Source of the DNA: Burkholderiales bacterium
GTDB lineage: Bacteria; Pseudomonadota; Gammaproteobacteria; Burkholderiales; Nitrosomonadaceae
DNA: 64,000 nucleotides
Direction of reading: 5' to 3'
Assembly: GCA_024235755.1 (NCBI GenBank)
Contig: JACKLV010000006.1
Coordinates: 62,001-126,000, forward strand
The notes below the pieces were generated by a model. That model saw only the letters and a list, made by a program, of their open reading frames with translations, did no database searches and was not told the DNA's origin. The position numbers were made by a program, and so were the translations under genes. Positions within the stretch are counted from its first letter, which is position 1. Every line of letters begins with the position of its first letter. This document shows positions 37,024 through 44,420 of this stretch, one piece after another.

Positions 37024-38260
37024 AACGCAGCGCCTCCGCCGGGTTCACCCTGGATGCCCGATAGCTCGGATAAATCGTAGCGAGCAGACTCAAGACAAAC
37101 GATACCACTGCAACGGTGACAATATCCGTCGTTTGCGGATCGGTTGGAATTTTGCTGATGTAATAAATTTCATTCGATAAAAATTCCACACTGAAAATCC
37201 ATTCAATAAACGCAACGACTTCACCAACGTTATAGGCCAGCAGCACGCCGCCTGTCACGCCCAGAATGGTTCCGGCCACACCGATAAACGTACCCTGAAC
37301 GATGAAAATTTTCATAATGCTGCGCGGACTCGCACCCAGCGTGCGCAAAATGGCGATATCGGATTGTTTGTCGGTTACCGCCATAACCAGCGTCGATACG
37401 ATATTAAAAGCCGCCACAGCAATAATTAACGCTAGAATCAGTGACAGCATGCGTTTTTCAATTTGTATCGCGCGAAAATAGTTGGCATGCTGCTGTGTCC
37501 AGTCAGTGATATAGTAAGGACCGGTCAGAGAATGCGCCAAATCGTTGACGACTTTCGGCGCTAGAAACATATCGCTTAACTTCAAACGCACGCCGGAAAC
37601 ATGGTCGTCCATACGATACAGTTTCTGCGCATCCGACATATGAATCAGCACCAGCCCGGAGTCGTACTCGAAATGCCCGGCCTCAAAAATGCCGACCACG
37701 GTAAACTGTTTCAGCCGTGGCAATATGCCCGCAGGCGTAACTTGTCCCTGCGGTGAAATCAACACAATCTTGTCGCCTCTGAAAGCGCCCAGGCTGCGCG
37801 CCAACTCCATGCCGATGACGATGCCGAAATCCCCCGGTATCAGATTTTCCAGTTCGCCGCTGACCATCATGTCAGCGAAATCGGCAACGCGATTCTCCGT
37901 CTCTGGCAAAATACCGCGCACTATTGCACCATGCACCACCTGATTATAGGACACCATTCCCTGCGCACTGACAAAAGGCGCGGCACCCTCCACCGAGGGA
38001 TGCTTGGATGCTTCGTCCGCCACGGCCTGCCAATTGGACAATCGGTTATCAAACCCATTGATCTGTACATGGGAAGCGACGCCAAGGATGCGTGCACGCA
38101 CTTCTTTCTGGAATCCGTTCATAACTGACATGACAGTAATCAAAGCAGTCATACCCAGCGTAATGCCAAGCAGAGAAATCAGTGAAATAAACGAAATGAA
38201 GTGATTGCGCTTTTTTGCACGGGTATAACGCAAACCGATAAAGAGCTCGTACGGAGACAC
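37016..38260 (-). CDS. lolC: Lipoprotein-releasing ABC transporter, permease LolC/LolE
   Basis: This 414-residue permease has the typical start ELFIGLRYTRAKKRNHFISFISLISLLGI, one membrane helix, a large periplasmic domain (about 50-265) and three more helices at the C-terminus, ending YPSYRASRVNPAEALRYE. Only one permease gene is present before lolD, so the complex may use two copies (LolF-like) or a second gene elsewhere. Its divergent neighbour is the UbiH-family gene. Confidence 0.94.
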   Translation of the reverse strand: MSPYELFIGLRYTRAKKRNHFISFISLISLLGITLGMTALITVMSVMNGFQKEVRARILGVASHVQINGFDNRLSNWQAVADEASKHPSVEGAAPFVSAQGMVSYNQVVHGAIVRGILPETENRVADFADMMVSGELENLIPGDFGIVIGMELARSLGAFRGDKIVLISPQGQVTPAGILPRLKQFTVVGIFEAGHFEYDSGLVLIHMSDAQKLYRMDDHVSGVRLKLSDMFLAPKVVNDLAHSLTGPYYITDWTQQHANYFRAIQIEKRMLSLILALIIAVAAFNIVSTLVMAVTDKQSDIAILRTLGASPRSIMKIFIVQGTFIGVAGTILGVTGGVLLAYNVGEVVAFIEWIFSVEFLSNEIYYISKIPTDPQTTDIVTVAVVSFVLSLLATIYPSYRASRVNPAEALRYE

Positions 38261-38358
38261 AAATAATAAATGCCTTGATTAGTCAAATAGCCAAGTGTGC
38301 CATAATTAAGCAAGAATGAGTAGATAGCCAGACTTGTTCAATCAGTGTAATTTGTTTT

Positions 38359-38387
38359 TTCACTCTGACTTAAAGCAAATGTATAAT
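38359..38387 (+). promoter_or_regulatory. Promoter for the UbiH-family gene
   Basis: TTCACT at 38359-38364 and a perfect TATAAT at 38382-38387 are 17 bp apart. The predicted transcript start (about 38394) coincides with the ATG of the gene, suggesting a leaderless or nearly leaderless mRNA. Confidence 0.55.
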
Positions 38388-38393
38388 CATTCC

Positions 38394-39563
38394 ATGAAAT
38401 TTGATATGGTCGTAATCGGCGGCGGGCTGGTCGGCGCCAGTCTTGTTGCTGCGCTGAAAAACAGCGGATTGAAGATTGCACTGATTGAGTCGAGGGAGCC
38501 GCCACCTATACCGAAGGATGAAAGCTGGGACAGCCGCGTTTACGCGATCAGTCCAGGCAGTACCGGGTTTTTGCGCAATCACGCAATCTGGCAGCGAATG
38601 GACGCATCCCGCGTTACTCCAGTCTATGACATGGCGGTTTTTGGCGACGACTGCAGCTCACACATTCAATTCGGTGCTTATGAAGTCGGCGTAGCCGAAC
38701 TGGCCTGCATTGTTGAAAACCGGCAGTTGCAAACAGCGGTGTGGACGGCATTACAATCACAAAACGATGACTTGGAGATTATCTGTCCGACGCAATGCAC
38801 TGCCATCACCTGGCATGAATCGCACGCTGAAATACAGCTTGAAAATGGCCGTCTGCTTGATACTGCACTGGTTGTCGGTGCCGACGGCGTCAATTCCTGG
38901 GTGCGTCAACAGGCAAATATTGAAGTTTCACGCCATCCCTATCAACAAATCGGGGTAGTTGCCAATTTCAGCACCGAATTGCCGCACCGCAATGTAGCGC
39001 ATCAGTGGTTCAGACGCGATGGCGTATTGGCATTATTGCCACTACCCGACAATCGGGTTTCAATGGTCTGGTCAACAAGCGAAGCGCACGCAACCGAATT
39101 GCGCGCAGCCTCGCCTGAACAACTATGCCGCCGGGTTGGAGAAGCCGCATCACATGCGCTCGGCGAGTTGCAGTTGATTACACCGCCGGTCGGTTTTCCA
39201 TTGAATTTCGTCCATGTCGGTAGCCTGATTAAACCGCGCCTGGTGCTTGTCGGCGATGCAGCGCACGGCATTCATCCACTAGCCGGACAAGGCGTTAATC
39301 TCGGATTGCGCGATGTGCGAAAACTCGCTGAAATTCTCAACGACCGCGGCTTGCAGTCCGATATCGGTGATTTTGCCTTGCTGCGCCGATATGAATGCGC
39401 CCGCAAGGAAGATATCTTGGCAATGGAATTGGTCACCGACGGCCTGCAAAAACTGTTTATCAACCCTGACCCAACGCTTGCACGGTTGCGGAATTTAGGC
39501 CTGGAAATCACCAATCGGCTGCCACTGATTAAGAACCAGTTGATGCAGCACGCATTGAGTTAA
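38394..39563 (+). CDS. UbiH/UbiF/VisC-family FAD hydroxylase (ubiquinone biosynthesis)
   Basis: The enzyme has 389 residues from the ATG at 38394 (MKFDMVVIGGGLVGASLVAAL). Class A flavin monooxygenase motifs are all present: GGGLVGAS near residue 10, VVGADGVNSWVRQ in the middle, and LVLVGDAAHGIHPLAGQGVNLGLRDV near 287. It should hydroxylate the ubiquinone ring, but whether at position C1, C5 or C6 cannot be told from sequence alone. dsbC follows 23 bp later and may be co-transcribed. Confidence 0.9.
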   Translation: MKFDMVVIGGGLVGASLVAALKNSGLKIALIESREPPPIPKDESWDSRVYAISPGSTGFLRNHAIWQRMDASRVTPVYDMAVFGDDCSSHIQFGAYEVGVAELACIVENRQLQTAVWTALQSQNDDLEIICPTQCTAITWHESHAEIQLENGRLLDTALVVGADGVNSWVRQQANIEVSRHPYQQIGVVANFSTELPHRNVAHQWFRRDGVLALLPLPDNRVSMVWSTSEAHATELRAASPEQLCRRVGEAASHALGELQLITPPVGFPLNFVHVGSLIKPRLVLVGDAAHGIHPLAGQGVNLGLRDVRKLAEILNDRGLQSDIGDFALLRRYECARKEDILAMELVTDGLQKLFINPDPTLARLRNLGLEITNRLPLIKNQLMQHALS

Positions 39564-39586
39564 TCTGAATTTTACAAGGAGCCACA

Positions 39587-40324
39587 ATGATTATGCATAC
39601 AATGCATTTGAAGCGATTCATTCCAATTTTGTTACTCTGCCTTTTTTCCGGTTCGTCATGGGCGGATGAAGAGACCGTCAAAAAAGCCATAGCGCCCCAT
39701 TTTCCGGGCGCAAAAATTGAAAGTCTGCGCAAAACACCTTATCTGGGCCTGTATGAAGCCCTGGTTGGCGGGGAGCTTTTTTATACCGACGAAAAGGCGG
39801 AGTACTTTTTCTTTGGGCATATTGTCGACACCAAAACCCGAACCAGCGTAACCAATGAGCGTCTGCAGGAAATCAAGGCCGCACGGCGGGTACCGCTCGA
39901 TTCACTGCCGCTCGAATTTGCTATCAAAATCGTCAAGGGAAATGGCGAGCGCAAGCTTGCCGTCTTCACCGATCCGAACTGCCCTTACTGCAAACAACTG
40001 GAAAAAGAATTGCTAAACATCACCGATGTAACGATTTACACACTGCTTTATCCGGTTTTGAGAGGTTCGATGGAGCTGTCCACTTCAATCTGGTGCGCTC
40101 AGGATCAGATCAAAGCTTGGGATGATTTTATGCTCAGGGGTATTAAACCAAAAGATCAGGATTGCGAAACGCCGCTGCCGACATTAGTCAGATCCGGTCA
40201 GGAAAACAGGGTCACGGGCACACCCACACTGATTTTTGCCGACGGCTCCATTGTCGGCGGCATGATACCGGCGGAGGCGATTGAAGAACAGTTGCAGAAT
40301 GCAGCCAAGGCTGCACAGCAATAA
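39587..40324 (+). CDS. dsbC: Thiol:disulfide interchange protein DsbC
   Basis: This 245-residue protein has an AAGGAG ribosome site and a signal peptide ending in SSWA near residue 26. Residues 27-95 are the dimerisation domain, followed by a linker and a thioredoxin fold with active site CPYC (C132-C135) and cis-Pro TGTPTLIF. A second cysteine pair (WCAQ and DCET) is the structural disulfide of DsbC. It isomerises wrong disulfides in the periplasm and is kept reduced by DsbD. Confidence 0.94.
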   Translation: MIMHTMHLKRFIPILLLCLFSGSSWADEETVKKAIAPHFPGAKIESLRKTPYLGLYEALVGGELFYTDEKAEYFFFGHIVDTKTRTSVTNERLQEIKAARRVPLDSLPLEFAIKIVKGNGERKLAVFTDPNCPYCKQLEKELLNITDVTIYTLLYPVLRGSMELSTSIWCAQDQIKAWDDFMLRGIKPKDQDCETPLPTLVRSGQENRVTGTPTLIFADGSIVGGMIPAEAIEEQLQNAAKAAQQ

Positions 40325-40475
40325 TACCTCCGTTATTATAAATATAGGAATACCGAACAAGCAGGGTGCAAAACTGTCCTATAACGCATTATTAATCTCA
40401 AACAGCCAAAACTATTTTACTGAAGTTTAACTTGCTAACTTCTTTAGCTCACGATCATCATTTACCTATCAAACC

Positions 40476-41876
40476 ATGATGAAACCCACGCTTGTTCTGG
40501 TCGGCCGCCCCAATGTCGGCAAATCCACGCTTTTTAACCGGCTGACCCGGAGCAGGGATGCACTCGTTGCAGATATCCCTGGTCTTACGCGCGACCGTCG
40601 CTACGGACATGGCAGGGTTGGAGACAAACCGTATCTGGTCATGGATACCGGGGGGCTGGAACCAGTCGCCAAAGACGGCATAATGCATGCAATGGCGCAG
40701 CAATCGCTGCAGGCTATCGACGAAGCCGACACGGTGCTGTTTATTGTAGACGGTCGCCAGGGTCTGACTGCGCAAGATAAAATCATCGCCGAACAATTGC
40801 GAAAAAAAGACCGCAATATTCTACTGGTCGTCAACAAAGCGGAAGGCATGGTTGCAGAGGTAGTTGCCGCCGAGTTTTTTGAACTCGGCCTGGGCGAACC
40901 CTGGGCAATTTCTGCATTGCATGGCGATCATGTTAATGAACTGATCGCGTTGGCGCTTGCCGATTTCCCTGTGTTTGAAGAAACCGAACAAATCATCAAG
41001 CATCCAAAAATCGCGATCGTAGGCCGTCCTAACGTCGGCAAATCAACGCTGGTCAATACCCTACTGGGTGAAGAGCGTGTGATTGCTTTCGACCAGCCAG
41101 GTACAACGCGTGACAGCATTTATATTGATTTCGAGCACGACGGCAAGCAGTACACACTGATCGATACCGCCGGCCTGCGCCGGCGGGGTAAAGTCAAGGA
41201 AACCGTAGAAAAATTTTCTGCCATCAAAACATTACAGGCCATTGAAGACGCCAATGTCGTTGTGCTGGTGCTTGACGCCAAAAGCGAAATTTCAGAACAA
41301 GACGCTCATATTGCCGATTTCATACTGCAGTCGGGACGGGCGCTGGTTATGGCAGTCAACAAATGGGACGGACTGGATCAATACCAACGCGAATGTATAA
41401 AACGTGAACTGATTCGCAAACTCGGCTTCCTTAGCTTTGCAAAGCTGCACTACATATCCGCACTTAAGGGTACCGGCATGCAGAAATTGCTGTTGTCGGT
41501 CGACCAGGCATACGCAGCAGCCATGGCCGATTTATCCACACCGCGGTTGACACGCGCATTGCATGCCGCAGTTGACAAGCATGCGCCGCCACGCGGCGGC
41601 ATGTCCCGGCCCAAATTACGCTACGCGCATCAGGGTGGCACGAACCCACCGATTGTAGTCATACATGGCAGTATGCTCGAACATGTGCCGGATACTTACC
41701 GGCGTTATCTGGAAAACTTTTTCCGCGAAACTTTTAACTTGACCGGTACACCGTTACAGATTTCATTCAAAGTCGGACATAACCCGTACGCAAACAAAAA
41801 GCCGGCGCCGCTCTCCGAAGCGGAAGTGCGTCGCGCTCGTAACAGACGCCGGAGAAACCGGAAGAAATATGGCTAA
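40476..41876 (+). CDS. der: Ribosome-assembly GTPase Der (EngA)
   Basis: This 466-residue protein has two tandem GTPase domains, each with GRPNVGKST (near residues 9 and 185), a DTxG switch (DTGGLEP, DTAGLRRRGK) and NKxD/NKWD. The C-terminal KH-like domain follows (LRYAHQGGTNPPIVVIHG) and the tail is arginine-rich (RRARNRRRRNRKKYG). Der is essential for 50S subunit assembly. The 168 bp to sdhB contain only a weak 6-bp hairpin (41901-41920). Confidence 0.97.
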   Translation: MMKPTLVLVGRPNVGKSTLFNRLTRSRDALVADIPGLTRDRRYGHGRVGDKPYLVMDTGGLEPVAKDGIMHAMAQQSLQAIDEADTVLFIVDGRQGLTAQDKIIAEQLRKKDRNILLVVNKAEGMVAEVVAAEFFELGLGEPWAISALHGDHVNELIALALADFPVFEETEQIIKHPKIAIVGRPNVGKSTLVNTLLGEERVIAFDQPGTTRDSIYIDFEHDGKQYTLIDTAGLRRRGKVKETVEKFSAIKTLQAIEDANVVVLVLDAKSEISEQDAHIADFILQSGRALVMAVNKWDGLDQYQRECIKRELIRKLGFLSFAKLHYISALKGTGMQKLLLSVDQAYAAAMADLSTPRLTRALHAAVDKHAPPRGGMSRPKLRYAHQGGTNPPIVVIHGSMLEHVPDTYRRYLENFFRETFNLTGTPLQISFKVGHNPYANKKPAPLSEAEVRRARNRRRRNRKKYG

Positions 41877-42044
41877 AAAATTGGCTTACTAATTCAAACG
41901 ATTCGAGCTTGCTTTCGAATAACTTTTGGAGCGCCCGTAATATAAGCTGTGTCATATTTCCGCCCATCTGTTAAACTGCACGCTGGTTCTCATGATCGCG
42001 CCTGGATTCGAAGTAATTGTGTACATAGAAATAAGGAGTCTGCG

Positions 42045-42740
42045 ATGAAATTTTCCATATACCGTTATGATCCTGATAAAGACGAAAAGCCATACATGCA
42101 GGATTATGATATCGAGTTGACAGCAACCGATAAAATGTTGCTGGATGCGCTTCTGCGGATTAAATCCGTTGATGATAGCCTGAGTTTAAGACGATCATGC
42201 TCGGAAGGCGTATGCGGGTCTGACGCGATGAATATTAATGGGCGCAACGGTCTGGCCTGTATCACACCGCTAAAAAATCTGAAACAACCCATCGAAATAC
42301 GCCCCTTGCCAGGATTACCCGTAATCCGGGATCTGATCGTCGACATGACGCAATTCTTCGATCAATACCATTCAATCAAGCCGTATTTGATCAACAATAC
42401 CCCCCCGCCAGAGACAGAACGCCTGCAATCCCCTGAAGAACGAGCCGCCCTGGAAGGCGCATATGAGTGTATTTTATGCGCTTGCTGTTCAACTTCCTGC
42501 CCTTCTTTCTGGTGGAATCCGGACAAGTTTGTCGGCCCGGCAGGATTGCTTCAAGCATATCGCTTTCTGGCGGACAGCCGCGACCAGGCCACTGCGGAGC
42601 GACTTGACTATCTAGAAGACCCTTACCGTCTGTTCCGCTGCCACTCCATCATGAATTGTGTAGATGCCTGCCCGAAAGGACTCAATCCGACTGAAGCAAT
42701 CGGAAAAATAAAAGATATGATGGTCAAAAGAACGATATGA
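42045..42740 (+). CDS. sdhB: Succinate dehydrogenase iron-sulfur subunit
   Basis: The protein has 231 residues from the ATG at 42045, preceded by AAGGAG; a 32-residue longer frame lacks support. The [2Fe-2S] ligands are CSEGVCGSDAMNINGRNGLAC; the [4Fe-4S] and [3Fe-4S] ligands are CILCACCSTSCP and CHSIMNCVDACPKGLNP. It passes electrons from SdhA flavin to ubiquinone. Unusually, sdhC, sdhD and sdhA do not precede it; the gene upstream is der. sdhE overlaps its end by four bases. Confidence 0.96.
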   Translation: MKFSIYRYDPDKDEKPYMQDYDIELTATDKMLLDALLRIKSVDDSLSLRRSCSEGVCGSDAMNINGRNGLACITPLKNLKQPIEIRPLPGLPVIRDLIVDMTQFFDQYHSIKPYLINNTPPPETERLQSPEERAALEGAYECILCACCSTSCPSFWWNPDKFVGPAGLLQAYRFLADSRDQATAERLDYLEDPYRLFRCHSIMNCVDACPKGLNPTEAIGKIKDMMVKRTI

Positions 42741-42970
42741 AAGAATTCGAACGCGCACACTGGCGCTGCCGCCGCGGCATGCTGGAACTGGATATTATTC
42801 TTCAACGTTTTATGGACAAGCATTACCGGCGGCTCGATGCGGAAGAATTATTACAGTTTGAACAATTATTATCGCTGGCTGACAATGATTTGTGGGATTT
42901 GATCTGTGCGAGAAAAACAGCCATAGACGATAATCAGCTGCCGGTATTAAAGTTATTACAGGAGAGTTAG
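42737..42970 (+). CDS. sdhE: FAD assembly factor SdhE
   Basis: This 77-residue helical protein carries the conserved RRGMLELD form of the RGxxE motif near residue 12 and WDLICARK near 53. SdhE helps attach FAD covalently to SdhA. Its ATG overlaps the sdhB stop (ATGA), so it is translationally coupled. Confidence 0.93.
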   Translation: MKEFERAHWRCRRGMLELDIILQRFMDKHYRRLDAEELLQFEQLLSLADNDLWDLICARKTAIDDNQLPVLKLLQES

Positions 42971-43100
42971 CCGTTCTTGATTCTGAAGATTGGATGTCAG
43001 TACAAGCAATTTTTTTATGGCTACAATGTGTAAAGTGCCTGTAACGGCTATATAACAAAATACCCGGTAATCGATTTGATGCAATACATGGAGAACTAGT

Positions 43101-44399
43101 ATGACACAAAAAGGTACAGCAACCTTGAGCCTGAGCACTGGCGGCGAAGCCATTGAACTTCCTGTCATATCCGGTACCATGGGACCCGATGTGGTGGATA
43201 TCCGCAAGTTACACGCCAAAAGTGGCTTGTTTACCTATGATCCTGGTTTTTTATCGACTGCCAGCAATAGTTCCGAAATAACATTTATCGACGGCGAAAA
43301 AGGCGTTTTGTTATATCGCGGTTATCCGATTGAACAACTCGCCAGAAAATGTGATTTTATTGAAACCTGTTATCTGCTGTTGCATGGAGAATTGCCCGGA
43401 ACAAAGGAAAAAACAAGCTTTGACGGCATCATTAAACATCATACGATGCTGCACGAACAGCTTGTCAAACTCTACAGCGGTTTTCGCAGGGATGCTCACC
43501 CCATGGCGGTTATGGTCGGAGTCGTAGGCGCTTTATCTGCGTTTTATCATGATGCCCTCGACATTTCCGACGCGAGCCACCGCGAATTGTCCGCAATGCG
43601 CTTGATAGCCAAAATGCCGACCATCGCCGCAATGGCCTATAAATACAATATCGGCCAACCCTATATTTATCCATGCAATGATCTCAGCTATGCAGAAAAT
43701 TTTCTGCATATGATGTTTTCACTGCCCACAGAGCCTTATAAAGCCGATCCGAAAATTGTGCGCGCACTCGACCGCATTCTGATTCTGCATGCCGATCATG
43801 AGCAAAACGCTTCAACATCAACCGTGCGGCTGGCCGGCTCCAGCGGCGCCAATCCTTTTGCCTGTATCGCTGCCGGCATTGCCTGCTTGTGGGGACCAGC
43901 GCACGGCGGCGCAAACGAAGCCTGCCTGCACATGCTCGAAGAAATCGGCGATGTTTCCCGTATCAATGAATATATCAAACGCGCCAAGGACCCGAATGAA
44001 AACTACCGGTTGATGGGTTTCGGTCATCGTGTGTATAAAAACTTCGATCCGCGCGCAAAATTAATGCGCGAAACCTGCCATGAAGTGCTGAATGTGCTGG
44101 GGCTGGAAAATGACCGCCTGTTCAAACTCGCACTGGAACTCGAAAGAATCGCGCTTGAGGACGATTACTTCATTTCCAGAAAACTGTATCCGAATGTCGA
44201 CTTTTATTCCGGCATCGTCCAGCGCGCTTTAGGCATTCCAACCATCATGTTCACCGCGATTTTTGCGATGGCACGCACAGTAGGCTGGGTTGCGCAGTGG
44301 AATGAAATGATTTCCGATCCAGATTACAAGATCGGCCGTCCACGCCAGCTGTATACCGGCACCCCCTTGCGTGATGTACCGCCCGGTTTCCGTAATTAA
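43101..44399 (+). CDS. gltA: Citrate synthase (type II)
   Basis: This 432-residue enzyme condenses acetyl-CoA with oxaloacetate. Active-site features are HADHEQNASTSTVRLAGSS, WGPAHGGANEACL and LMGFGHRVYKNFDPRA, with the catalytic Asp in NVDFYSGI. The N-terminal beta-domain (ATLSLSTGGEAIELP) marks the hexameric NADH-inhibited type known from gram-negatives. It lies 130 bp after sdhE and 21 bp before sucA. Confidence 0.97.
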   Translation: MTQKGTATLSLSTGGEAIELPVISGTMGPDVVDIRKLHAKSGLFTYDPGFLSTASNSSEITFIDGEKGVLLYRGYPIEQLARKCDFIETCYLLLHGELPGTKEKTSFDGIIKHHTMLHEQLVKLYSGFRRDAHPMAVMVGVVGALSAFYHDALDISDASHRELSAMRLIAKMPTIAAMAYKYNIGQPYIYPCNDLSYAENFLHMMFSLPTEPYKADPKIVRALDRILILHADHEQNASTSTVRLAGSSGANPFACIAAGIACLWGPAHGGANEACLHMLEEIGDVSRINEYIKRAKDPNENYRLMGFGHRVYKNFDPRAKLMRETCHEVLNVLGLENDRLFKLALELERIALEDDYFISRKLYPNVDFYSGIVQRALGIPTIMFTAIFAMARTVGWVAQWNEMISDPDYKIGRPRQLYTGTPLRDVPPGFRN

Positions 44400-44420
44400 T
44401 CACGACAGGGTTTATCAGTA

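Noticed and set aside
41901..41920. ATTCGA/TCGAAT hairpin after der
   Set aside because: Only six pairs with no T run; too weak to call a terminator.
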